Shown here one piece after another: positions 44,696 through 52,752 of a stretch of 64,000 nt of DNA (position 1 is the first letter of the stretch; each line of letters starts with the position of its first letter). Source of the DNA: GCA-2693325 sp036343635 (GTDB taxonomy: Bacteria > Latescibacterota > UBA2968 > UBA8231). The stretch spans positions 1 to 64,000 of the forward strand of contig JAYYVF010000020.1 of the NCBI GenBank assembly GCA_036343635.1, given 5' to 3'. The translations under genes were made by a program, and so were the position numbers. The notes under the pieces are model-generated. The model did not search any database, was not told the origin of the DNA, and saw only the letters and a program-made list of their open reading frames with translations.

Positions 44696-45895
44696 TCAGG
44701 CCTTTCGCACCAATAGTTTTTTATATAATTCATGCAACTTACTTGCATTTTCCTCCCAGGTAAGCCCTTGTTCCTTTACGTGTGTGCGTGCTGTTTGTCC
44801 CATTTTCAACCTAAGGTTTTCATCATATTTCATTGAGGTTAGGGCCGCTTCCAAAGCATCACTATCTTCCGGGTCGACTAAGACACCAGTCTTTCCATCT
44901 ATAACAACTTCTGCGGTTCCCCCAACACGGGTAGCAACAACAGGTATTCCACAAGCCTGCGCCTCTATACAAACATTTGGGCGTCCCTCGGACCGACTCG
45001 GCAGAACAAGCAAATCTGCAGCTTGCATCCACACCGGGATACGATCTACGGCCTGACTACCTGCAAAGACAAACTGTCTCTCTAATCCATAATTCTGTAT
45101 CTGGTCTACTATATTGTTTTTTTCTGGGCCTTCTCCAACGAGAACACATTTCCAATCGATGTCTTTTTGCCAATTTGACAGTGCGTCCACAAGAACATCC
45201 AATCCCTTCACATGAACAAACAATCCCACAAACAATATGATAAAACCTTCCTCGGGTAGGTTCTGCTCCCGCCGACTTAGAGCACGGTCCCCTGGCTGAA
45301 AACGAGCTGAGACCCCATTGGGAATGACTTTGATTCTTTCTTTTTGCACGCCAATTTTTTTCAATGAATTTGCCAAATCATCGCTTACAGCTACCACACA
45401 TTCCATCCGAGAAATTATATGTCTATTGAAAAAGCGTGAGAAAAAATTATTAAACAATTTAATATCACTACCCCGCACACTTAGTACAATGGGAACCTGC
45501 TTGCCAAAAACCCAACTAGCAATCAAACCAGATACCGTCCAATGACAATGGACCACCTGAATACCATACCTTTGTTTGAAGACCCCCCATACAAAACCCA
45601 AAATAAATACCGGCAACTGAATTCGGGTACACCAACTCGTACGAATATTAGTAGGAATCCCACCACCATAGGCCACACACTGCCATTTTTCTGGCCACAA
45701 ATATCGAAACCGCCTGATATTGATCTCGCCCATTTTTTCCACTCTGGATAAACCAGCTTCATGTGGTGCAACAACCTGTACTATCACCTTTCGATCACAC
45801 AATGCTGTAACCTGTTCATAGATAAATGTACCGAACAAATCGCCGTTGAATCGCGGAAATCCTGTGGTAATTACAAGCAAATTTAAATTGCTCAT
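44696..45895 (-). CDS. GT4-family (GT-B) glycosyltransferase
   Basis: A 399-residue GT4 enzyme, close to textbook form: 'LLVITTGFPRFNGDLFGTFI' at the N-terminus, 'HCHWTVSGLIASWV', 'VLSVRGSDI', 'VAVSDDLANSL', 'VIPNGVSARFQPGD' and 'ILFVGLFVHVKGLDVLV'. The nucleotide-sugar site has EX7E in 'RSEGRPNVCIEAQACG', then 'VATRVGGTAEVV'. It is a retaining transferase, probably acting on the cytoplasmic face on a lipid-linked glycan. The start overlaps the upstream GT2 stop as ATGA, and the stop lies three bases before the amidotransferase gene. The sugar donor is not predictable. Confidence 0.9.
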   Translation of the reverse strand: MSNLNLLVITTGFPRFNGDLFGTFIYEQVTALCDRKVIVQVVAPHEAGLSRVEKMGEINIRRFRYLWPEKWQCVAYGGGIPTNIRTSWCTRIQLPVFILGFVWGVFKQRYGIQVVHCHWTVSGLIASWVFGKQVPIVLSVRGSDIKLFNNFFSRFFNRHIISRMECVVAVSDDLANSLKKIGVQKERIKVIPNGVSARFQPGDRALSRREQNLPEEGFIILFVGLFVHVKGLDVLVDALSNWQKDIDWKCVLVGEGPEKNNIVDQIQNYGLERQFVFAGSQAVDRIPVWMQAADLLVLPSRSEGRPNVCIEAQACGIPVVATRVGGTAEVVIDGKTGVLVDPEDSDALEAALTSMKYDENLRLKMGQTARTHVKEQGLTWEENASKLHELYKKLLVRKA

Positions 45896-46836
45896 TCACT
45901 CTCCTGCATATCATATAGCATAGCGAATAACAAAAATTGGATTCCCATTATTATGGTGAGTGCACACAATACTGACTCAGGACCAGATACACCCACCCCA
46001 ACGATCTGCTTGTAAATCAACCAACCGCCCAAAACAACACCTGCTGGCATAAGGCTTAGGCCCAGGACAAAGAAAAAAAACAAAGGATGGAAATCTCGAA
46101 CTAGGTATTTACTTAACAGTCGCCAGAAGAATCCCCTCACAAGCATAGGGGTAACCTTTAAGGCATAATTAAATCCCTTTATTTGAGATTGTCTTTCTCC
46201 CTCTAAGTAAATTGCACGTCGCGGAACATCTTTGACCTTTAATCCATACGCGTTCAATCTCACCAAAAAATCCATAGGGTAACCATATCCCTTCCAGGCT
46301 TTTCCCCAGTCAATCATGTCAATCGCTCGCTTACTGATTGCTGTATAACCGTCAACAACATCGTAAATCTTGTAATATCCAGATGCCATTTTCGTAGTAA
46401 TAGAAATCAAAGAATTGCCAATAAAACGCGTCCACGGCATGCCATCTAAACCGCGTTGAGGCATCAAGAACCTATTGCCCTTAGTGTAATCTACTTCCCC
46501 ATTTACAACGGGTTCGATTAATTTGTCTACCATTTCCAATGGCATTTGGTTGTCCCCACCCACTACGACAGTAACATCAAAATTGTCGGAACTCGACTGC
46601 TTGTAACCAGTTATAATTGCAGAACCAACCCCCTGATTCGTTTCGTGACTAATTAACTGCACGCGTTCATCACTACGTGCATATTCAAGAACAACTTCTT
46701 TAGTACGATCCTGACTACCATCATCGACAACATAAACACGATCGATAATAACGGGCACAGACTCTAAAGTCGGTCGTATCAATCTTTCCTCATTGTGAGC
46801 AGGAATTACTAACGAAATTCGAAAATCCTTGTACAA
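45892..46836 (-). CDS. GT2 glycosyltransferase with C-terminal membrane helices
   Basis: A 314-residue GT-A enzyme: 'ISLVIPAHNEERLIRPTL', 'VYVVDDGSQDRT', 'NQGVGSAIITGYKQ', and a 'VVVGGDNQMPLEMVDKLI' acidic site replacing the usual DxD. The late part has 'YDVVDGYTAISKRAID', and two helices (~245-270 and ~280-305) anchor it. Relatives are annotated as polyprenyl-phosphate or processive GT2 transferases. It differs from the other two GT2 enzymes in lacking the 'TTITL' block, so it probably has another donor or acceptor. It lies 16 bases after the Gfo/Idh/MocA gene and overlaps the next GT4 gene by four bases. Confidence 0.85.
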   Translation of the reverse strand: MYKDFRISLVIPAHNEERLIRPTLESVPVIIDRVYVVDDGSQDRTKEVVLEYARSDERVQLISHETNQGVGSAIITGYKQSSSDNFDVTVVVGGDNQMPLEMVDKLIEPVVNGEVDYTKGNRFLMPQRGLDGMPWTRFIGNSLISITTKMASGYYKIYDVVDGYTAISKRAIDMIDWGKAWKGYGYPMDFLVRLNAYGLKVKDVPRRAIYLEGERQSQIKGFNYALKVTPMLVRGFFWRLLSKYLVRDFHPLFFFFVLGLSLMPAGVVLGGWLIYKQIVGVGVSGPESVLCALTIIMGIQFLLFAMLYDMQESE

Positions 46837-46852
46837 GAAAATTGTCTCCCGA

Positions 46853-47875
46853 TTAGGATAATTCTATTCTTTCACCACCTAGGGCAAGCGAACGACTCGC
46901 TGCCTCAAGCACTTCTACAACACGCAATCCATTATCACCATCAGTGGTAGGTTGCTTATTTTCAGTTATACATTCTACGAAATGCTTACATTCAGCCCTC
47001 AAAGGTTCACTGTATTCTATTCTTGGAATAACAACATCACCCGCCCGTTGAATAAGCTGAAATTGGGCAAAGGTATCAAAAGCACCTAAAGATCCATCCA
47101 ACCTGAACCTATCAATCCCCTTATCGTAAAGCATGATTTTAGAATCACTACTAGCATCATCGTAAACGATCATTTTTTCACTGCCAACCAACGTTATTCG
47201 ACGAACTTTACTTGGATCAAGCCAACTTACATGAATGTGAACAGAAACGCCATCAGCGAATTCCATATTTAGATATACCACGTCTTCAATCCCATCCTGC
47301 AAATAAGTAAACCCCCTAGCGTCAACACTCAAAGGCCGTTGCTTTAACCACCGCAAGACTATAGATATATCATGAGGCGCGAGGTTCCACAGAGCGTTAA
47401 TGTCACTTCTAACAACACCTAGATTTAACCGTTGAGAATAGATATAGTAAATCTGACCCAATTCCCGCCTATTTATACATTCCTCAACATAATGGACTGC
47501 CGAATTGTATTCAAAAGTGTGTCCCACCATTAATACTGCATTATGTTTTTTCGACAATGAAATTAAATCTCGACATTCATCCGTGGTCTGGGCTAATGGT
47601 TTCTCAACAAAAACTGATTTCCCTCCACTAATAACCTTTTTAGCCAACGAATAATGTGAAGATGCTGGGGTAGCTAACGCCACTCCCTGCACAGATTGGC
47701 ATTCTAGAACATCTTCCATCCGGGTGTAACAAGCGACCCCTGGGTATTGATTGCGCAATTTTGCCAACCTTTTTTCATCCTGATCAACAATACCTTCCAA
47801 GTGCCCTAAGGAAGAAAAATTACGGATTAGGTTAGGTCCCCAATAACCAGCCCCAACTACAGCAATTCCGACCAA
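46853..47875 (-). CDS. Gfo/Idh/MocA-family NAD(P)-dependent oxidoreductase
   Basis: A 340-residue oxidoreductase. The Rossmann nucleotide site is 'VGAGYWGPNLIRNF' (GxGxxG), and the catalytic 'EKPLAQT' Lys is near residue 92. 'VGHTFEYNSAVHYVEE' and 'NLAPHDISIVLRWL' carry the family's usual catalytic His/Asp region. Such enzymes oxidise or dehydrate nucleotide sugars, for example 3-dehydrogenases in amino-sugar pathways; the substrate is not predictable. The start is TTG at 47875, supported by an excellent AGGAGGT eight bases upstream that overlaps the stop of the methyltransferase gene. No partner aminotransferase is seen in the window, so a complete amino-sugar pathway would need genes elsewhere. 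Confidence 0.9.
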   Translation of the reverse strand: MVGIAVVGAGYWGPNLIRNFSSLGHLEGIVDQDEKRLAKLRNQYPGVACYTRMEDVLECQSVQGVALATPASSHYSLAKKVISGGKSVFVEKPLAQTTDECRDLISLSKKHNAVLMVGHTFEYNSAVHYVEECINRRELGQIYYIYSQRLNLGVVRSDINALWNLAPHDISIVLRWLKQRPLSVDARGFTYLQDGIEDVVYLNMEFADGVSVHIHVSWLDPSKVRRITLVGSEKMIVYDDASSDSKIMLYDKGIDRFRLDGSLGAFDTFAQFQLIQRAGDVVIPRIEYSEPLRAECKHFVECITENKQPTTDGDNGLRVVEVLEAASRSLALGGERIELS

Positions 47876-47881
47876 AACTCG

Positions 47882-48667
47882 CTACCTCCTGTCTTTCACA
47901 ACACGCCGAGCGACGATAACAAGACCTCTTCCCCAGGGAAACCGAGAAAATAACTGATCGAGTCGAAAAAGGTATGCGACTCCATTGATCAACAACCTAC
48001 TACGGCCTATACGAGTATCACATCGGCTCTCACGCTCAGCTACGGTCTGTCTCCGAACCCGATTAAGCCAAGGCTTAAAAACATAGCGATGGTACAATCT
48101 ACCTAACGGAAAGCCCCACACGCGTACCGAAATCACTTTAAAACCTCTTTCCGAAAAAAGATTTACAAAGTCCCCTCGAACGTAACGTTTTACGTGCAGC
48201 GCCCAGTCATCAGAGATATCCCAAAGTCCTGGATTTAACGGAACACTTGCCACGAGTACTCCTCCTGGGCGTAATACACGGGCAAATTGCTCAACCGCAG
48301 CTACGTCCCCTCCATCTTCAGGTAACACGTGCTCAAGAACCTCACCACACACGACCCCATCAAAACTTGCATCTGCAAAAGGTAGACTCGTAATCGAGGC
48401 ACGTTGGATTTGTGGACAATTATTTTCGTTATCCAGCTTAAGACGCGTCGAGACGGAGTTAACAAATTCTGGGGAATATTCAACCATATTAACCTTGTAA
48501 CCCAACCTCGAAAGATCAAAAGCCAAACTTCCGCTTCCGCATCCAGCATCAAGTATTCGACCATTAGAAATCATAGGACAAAACAAGCGTAACATTAGGC
48601 GCTCGCGAAATAGGTGTACGGGGCCACGGATTTCACTTTCCCCCCAATGAGTTTTTCCCGAATTCAT
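47882..48667 (-). CDS. class I SAM-dependent methyltransferase
   Basis: A 261-residue methyltransferase: 'ILDAGCGSGSLAFDLS' (motif I, ~37-52), 'VNMVEYSPEFV' with the acidic ribose ligand, 'SLPFADASFDGVVCGEVLEHV', then 'FARVLRPGGVLVASVP'. It belongs to the methyltransferase 11 type, like the one at 37297-38061, but the two sequences are otherwise different. Near the C-terminus 'RSRLLINGVAYLFRLDQLF' is partly hydrophobic. It probably modifies a sugar or a glycan lipid. Its ATG overlaps the upstream GT4 stop (TAATG), and its own stop forms part of the ribosome site for the oxidoreductase. Confidence 0.88.
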   Translation of the reverse strand: MNSGKTHWGESEIRGPVHLFRERLMLRLFCPMISNGRILDAGCGSGSLAFDLSRLGYKVNMVEYSPEFVNSVSTRLKLDNENNCPQIQRASITSLPFADASFDGVVCGEVLEHVLPEDGGDVAAVEQFARVLRPGGVLVASVPLNPGLWDISDDWALHVKRYVRGDFVNLFSERGFKVISVRVWGFPLGRLYHRYVFKPWLNRVRRQTVAERESRCDTRIGRSRLLINGVAYLFRLDQLFSRFPWGRGLVIVARRVVKDRR

Positions 48668-49797
48668 TACAGGTCAACTCCTGCGAGGTTACGCACAAAT
48701 GTTCTTCCAATTGCCTCGTTACTAGCCTCCCGCTCGTAACATTTTTTTCCTTCTTCTCCGATACGAAAACAAAGTTCCCTATCATTACGAAATCGTTCGA
48801 TGCATTTAGCCAATGCACTTCCGTCGCCTGGAGGACATAGCAGCACTGATTCTCCATCAACAAGCAATTCACGTATTGCCGGTGAATCACGAGTAATAAT
48901 TGGCCTACCGAGAGATAGAGCACCAAAAATTTTATAAGGAATGACACGAGATGCCTTGGGCGTCGTACCAAAAACCCCTAGGCACACATCCGCATCAGCC
49001 ATAGCCTGGGTCAACTGTTTTATGCTATACCATGTATTAAAAAATGTAATATTATCCAAATTTGAGACTTCCGTCTTTGTGCGTACCTCATCAAACTCCT
49101 GACCATTCCCAATCAAAACGAATTCGACCGGTCGGTTTCTCAGTTCAATTGCGGCATCCACAATATAGTGTGCACCATGAAGCGGTACGTAAGTGCCAAA
49201 AAACAAAACACGAAACATGTTCTTGGAATGTTGCGTTCGTTTAGACGTGATTCCATCAAACACATTGCCAACAAGGCTTTTTTGGAATCGTTTTGGCGGA
49301 AGATTAAATAGATCGGCATAGTATATTGCGAGTTGTTCCGTATCAACAAGGACCCAATCCGCGCTACCAAATGCTAGTCGGTCTAGAGTAAACAAGAGCC
49401 GTGATCGTAAACTATTTGACTTGAACGAACCACGATCGACAATTACGGTATCATATAGGGAGATAAAGGAAACCAAAACTAAGAGACGTTTTGAAAACAT
49501 GTTAAGCAATCGAGCTAATATGATGTCGATATAGCCCGGATAGCCCACAACAATTACATCAGGAGAAGTACTCCGCAAATAACGCCATAGTAACTGAGGA
49601 TAAAGATAAAACGCTTGACATAAAAAAATGACTTTTTTAACCAACCCCTTTCCCAACATCTCATGAAGAAATCCCTCCCACAAATCCACTCTACATTCTA
49701 CGACCTCAATACCTGCAGAGCGAATCCCCTTAAGTAACACTCGATTAACCGGATAAGCTTCGTTTATAACATAACTACCAAAAAACATAATCCGCAT
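48667..49797 (-). CDS. GT4-like (GT-B) glycosyltransferase
   Basis: A 376-residue GT-B enzyme. It begins 'MRIMFFGSYVINEAYPVNRV'; the first domain includes 'SPDVIVVGYPGYIDIILARL' and a hydrophobic surface helix. The second domain has 'FRVLFFGTYVPLHGAHYIVDA', 'FVLIGNGQEF', and 'VIPYKIFGALSLGRPIITRD' followed by 'AIRELLVDGESVLLCPPGD', a GT4 C-terminal pattern in which the EX7E motif is degenerate. It is coupled by TGATG overlap to the upstream GT2 gene. The likely role is sugar addition to a lipid-linked intermediate at the cytoplasmic face; the specificity is not predictable. Confidence 0.85.
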   Translation of the reverse strand: MRIMFFGSYVINEAYPVNRVLLKGIRSAGIEVVECRVDLWEGFLHEMLGKGLVKKVIFLCQAFYLYPQLLWRYLRSTSPDVIVVGYPGYIDIILARLLNMFSKRLLVLVSFISLYDTVIVDRGSFKSNSLRSRLLFTLDRLAFGSADWVLVDTEQLAIYYADLFNLPPKRFQKSLVGNVFDGITSKRTQHSKNMFRVLFFGTYVPLHGAHYIVDAAIELRNRPVEFVLIGNGQEFDEVRTKTEVSNLDNITFFNTWYSIKQLTQAMADADVCLGVFGTTPKASRVIPYKIFGALSLGRPIITRDSPAIRELLVDGESVLLCPPGDGSALAKCIERFRNDRELCFRIGEEGKKCYEREASNEAIGRTFVRNLAGVDL

Positions 49798-50687
49798 CAG
49801 ACGTCCTGTTCGGCACGCTCCGAACGTATCTGAGCTCCCTGTTCGGCAATCAAGCCCATCATGAAAACGATCACAGACGTAGAAAAAAGTAGCATGGACA
49901 TATTGGTAAATCTGTGTTCAACAAAAAAGGTATATCCGTAATAAACAATTCCCATCAAAAACAAAAACATACTCACAGGTAAAAATATTCTGAGAGGAGA
50001 AAACAGCATGCAAATCTTCATAATTACCAATAGGAATTTAGGCCCATCCGAAAAGATGCGTATTTTACTTTTTCCTACACGTTTCTCCGTATTTATGGGT
50101 ATATATTTTACGCTATAACCAGCCCTAAGCATACACAAGGTGATTGTGGTGGGATATGAGAAGCCGTTGGGCAATAATCCAACAAATCGCCTCGCAACGC
50201 TCGTTCTCATAGCACGAAAACCTGAAGTGAGATCTTCTATTCGGCGTCCTGTGACATAACTTGCAAAGAAATTGTATACACTGTTAGCTATCCCTCTGTG
50301 GATGCCTGCCTGCGAGCCTTTGTTGCGAGCTCCTACGACCATGTCAAAGCTTTCACAATCTTCCAAAAACCGTTCAACATCTTCAGGAGCATGTTGCCCA
50401 TCAGCATCCATACAAATTAATATGTCACCCAACGCCCGACGAATGCCCGTTTTTACTGCAGCACCATTTCCCATGTTGTATGGCAATTCAATCAACCTCA
50501 CCGGCACACCAAACTCTTCGACAACGTGGTTAGTTTCGTCGGTAGATCCATCAGAAACAACCAAAACTTCGTATGTCCGACCCAAACCACCTAAATGTCG
50601 TACCAATCGCTGAATCACTGGCCCGATAACCTGCCCCTCGTTATATGCAGGAATTATGACACTAAAATCAACACGAGATTCACCCAT
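49797..50687 (-). CDS. GT2 glycosyltransferase, polyprenyl-phosphate-sugar synthase-like, with C-terminal membrane helices
   Basis: A 296-residue enzyme and the first gene of the glycan operon: 'FSVIIPAYNEGQVIGPVIQR', 'EVLVVSDGSTDETN', 'NMGNGAAVKTGIR', and the DxD 'ICMDADGQHAPED'. 'DLTSGFRAMRTS', 'GFSYPTTITLCMLRAGYSV' and 'EKRVGKSKIR' mark the dolichol-phosphate-mannose-synthase type. Two C-terminal helices (~230-250 and ~262-280) complete it. It resembles 40861-41835 along its whole length. It should load a sugar onto polyprenyl phosphate, giving the kind of donor that GT-C enzymes require. Expression is probably from the promoter at 50848-50877. Confidence 0.88.
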   Translation of the reverse strand: MGESRVDFSVIIPAYNEGQVIGPVIQRLVRHLGGLGRTYEVLVVSDGSTDETNHVVEEFGVPVRLIELPYNMGNGAAVKTGIRRALGDILICMDADGQHAPEDVERFLEDCESFDMVVGARNKGSQAGIHRGIANSVYNFFASYVTGRRIEDLTSGFRAMRTSVARRFVGLLPNGFSYPTTITLCMLRAGYSVKYIPINTEKRVGKSKIRIFSDGPKFLLVIMKICMLFSPLRIFLPVSMFLFLMGIVYYGYTFFVEHRFTNMSMLLFSTSVIVFMMGLIAEQGAQIRSERAEQDV

Positions 50688-50847
50688 TAGATAGCCCTTG
50701 TGACGTAGTCATAAATATAGCCCAATTAAGCTGGAGAAAGATTAATCAGATACATAATTTAAAATAGTGTATGGGGGATTTAACCGACGCAATAAAAGAC
50801 AAAATCCGATTTCATCTAAGACTTACGGTTAACATGGGGTTGTTGTA
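50688..50847 (-). promoter_or_regulatory. long untranslated leader of the glycan operon
   Basis: About 150 bases lie between the promoter and the first ATG (50687). No coding frame, clear ops/JUMPstart element or strong hairpin is visible. The length leaves room for antitermination or other leader control, which is common for polysaccharide operons, but the sequence does not show which. Confidence 0.35.
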
Positions 50848-50877
50848 AAGATATGGTTTTTCTAACACTTATGTCAA
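50848..50877 (-). promoter_or_regulatory. promoter of the glycan operon (minus strand)
   Basis: On the minus strand TTGACA (50877-50872) and TATCTT (50853-50848) are spaced by 18 bases. The -35 is a perfect consensus. It lies just after the stop of the surface operon's last gene (50884), so the glycan operon can be started independently. Confidence 0.7.
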
Positions 50878-50883
50878 GCTTAG

Positions 50884-51279
50884 CTAATCCGACAAAATGA
50901 AATCGACCTCAATTGTGTCTCTAACAGTTAATGCCTGAGCAACCACTTCGGCACGTTGAGGCTTTCCATCCCCGGGACCCGTCAACGTAGCAACAACTAA
51001 TCCATCCCGCGTTATCCCTGTTTCAGATATAGAACCGACCGTTGTAGCAAATACAACCTGAACACTATCTGCTATTGGCGTTCCTCCCATGCGAACGGTA
51101 GCCCATATTTCCGCAGTGGCCGTGCTATCCTCAGCTGATATTCGGTTGGGATAAGCCGCCATTTCCAGCGTCACTGCACGGTCTTCTGATCCTGTTGGAG
51201 AGACAGAAAGAGCACATCCTAAATTGAGACCCACCCCTAAAATAATCACGAGAAGAGTTGTATTTGTTCGATTAATCAT
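50884..51279 (-). CDS. small lipoprotein with one bacterial Ig-like (Big/invasin-like) domain
   Basis: A 131-residue protein. The signal peptide ends in a lipobox 'GLNLGC' (Cys22), so it should be lipidated and exported. Residues ~35-130 look like a single Ig-like beta-sandwich of the invasin/Big_1 type: 'AEIWATVRMGGTPIADSVQV' followed by 'VGSISETGITRDGLVVATLT' fits the V-x-F-x-x-x-x-G-x-I ... G-x-A-T-x-x-L scheme. It probably sits at the outer membrane. Its start overlaps the beta-barrel gene's stop as ATGA, so it is the last gene of the surface operon. Confidence 0.75.
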   Translation of the reverse strand: MINRTNTTLLVIILGVGLNLGCALSVSPTGSEDRAVTLEMAAYPNRISAEDSTATAEIWATVRMGGTPIADSVQVVFATTVGSISETGITRDGLVVATLTGPGDGKPQRAEVVAQALTVRDTIEVDFILSD

Positions 51280-52751
51280 TGCGATAACTCAGGTGACAAC
51301 CACTTTGACTTTTCAACCATTGCGGCTAACATACTTCCAACCAGATCATCAAGGACTGCGTCTTGTAGATTGTTCATCTGCGTAGCAGTTGCATTCTTCG
51401 TAATATTCCGACTCTCATAAGGAATAAATCTCATACCCAACTTCTCACTCCGCACCCCCTGTACTGCATGGGTTTGGGAATGTGTCTCTATTCCAGCCTC
51501 ATCTATCTCAATAACTCTAAACCGCATCCCCATCCGAATCTCTGTTTCGGGTAGAGAAAACAAAAATGGTATTCTTGCACCTCCAAAACGTTTGATCTCA
51601 TAATGATCCACAAGCCCCGTAACAATAATATCAACATCTAATTTTCTCGCTAATTCAAGAGCCTTTTGAGGTGAAAGATAACCTTTATGTGGAACATCCT
51701 CATAACGTTTAATGTCAACCATGTTGATGTTGTCAAACATCTCAAGAGACCCGCGAATCTTTTCTACCAAACGAGCTCCAGCGTTAAACTCCTCAAATCC
51801 ATCAAAATCTACAAAGGCTATCCTAGTAAAGTCTACGTGTTCAAAATTACCGTTGACCTTGGCTCCAGGGCTATAATCATTTTGCCTAGAGATCAAACGT
51901 CTTCCGCCTGGGACTATCCCGTGCAAACGTAATCCAAATGAGCTCGATGAAGGCAAGGGATGATCCAATATCCCTATTTGCCGACTCAGTTCAACCTCAA
52001 CCCCGGGAAGAGGAGTAAATCTCAAACCGGCTTTAAATAATGCCTGAGCTTCGCTACGTGCAGCAAAAGCCACGTGAGACTGATATTCAATATTCATAGA
52101 AAGCCAACGGTTGCTCCTCCAGAATTCGGTACCTATACCGTATCCTATTAACGTTAAAACGTCGGGATTTCCCGATTTGTAGTACCCCCCATTTACGTAG
52201 ATCGACATATAATCAAAGTGTAAATCCCCTAACAATTGAACTCCGATATCAAATGCCCCGCTGCTAAACGACCGTGTCCCATTAAATTGGTCCAGAGCAT
52301 GTTCTCCAGTGTAACCCAATGGCAAACCAATTAAGACCTTACTACCAACGTATACTCCGTTCGGAATCCTTTTAGGTCGAGAGACCTTAATAGAAATTAC
52401 CGGATCACCTGTTCCGTACCGATTTAATCCATCAATAGAATCCATTAAAAATGGGAGGCCAAGACCTACTTCCAAGGCATTTCCTAATCCATAAGCTAAC
52501 CCATAATGTCCACTAAAAATGGTCCCCTTACCTACATCAGGAACCGTAACTGCATCGCTCCTATTGTGCATTCTGACACGAAAACGACCTTTCCCCAGCG
52601 GCTCTGCACTTGATACATAGTCTAATCCTTGCCCCAAAGGCGGTATCAATGCAGAATTGGCCGGACGGCGAATCACAGACCAATTTTGACCAAAACACGG
52701 TGCCGTTGTAAACACGATGCAGACTGAAAAAAAGACCATCCATTTCGACAT
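51276..52751 (-). CDS. outer-membrane beta-barrel-like protein with C-terminal CsgG-like domain
   Basis: A 491-residue exported protein with a signal peptide ending near 'PCFGQ'. Residues ~35-285 alternate aromatic and polar residues with Gly-rich turns ('GHYGLAYGLGNALEVGLGL', 'GVYVGSKVLIGLPLGY', 'MSIYVNGGYYKSG'), the pattern of a transmembrane beta-barrel. Residues ~310-480 resemble CsgG/LpoB-like domains: 'RIAFVDFDGFEEFNAGARLV', 'ALELARKLDVDIIVTGLVDHYE' and 'FRVIEIDEAGIETHSQTH'. CsgG-type domains build secretion channels or scaffold outer-membrane complexes. The combination in one chain is unusual. It is one base after the TPR lipoprotein gene, and the operon suggests a role in exporting or anchoring the cadherin-like protein (inference). 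Confidence 0.72.
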   Translation of the reverse strand: MSKWMVFFSVCIVFTTAPCFGQNWSVIRRPANSALIPPLGQGLDYVSSAEPLGKGRFRVRMHNRSDAVTVPDVGKGTIFSGHYGLAYGLGNALEVGLGLPFLMDSIDGLNRYGTGDPVISIKVSRPKRIPNGVYVGSKVLIGLPLGYTGEHALDQFNGTRSFSSGAFDIGVQLLGDLHFDYMSIYVNGGYYKSGNPDVLTLIGYGIGTEFWRSNRWLSMNIEYQSHVAFAARSEAQALFKAGLRFTPLPGVEVELSRQIGILDHPLPSSSSFGLRLHGIVPGGRRLISRQNDYSPGAKVNGNFEHVDFTRIAFVDFDGFEEFNAGARLVEKIRGSLEMFDNINMVDIKRYEDVPHKGYLSPQKALELARKLDVDIIVTGLVDHYEIKRFGGARIPFLFSLPETEIRMGMRFRVIEIDEAGIETHSQTHAVQGVRSEKLGMRFIPYESRNITKNATATQMNNLQDAVLDDLVGSMLAAMVEKSKWLSPELSQ

Positions 52752-52752
52752 T

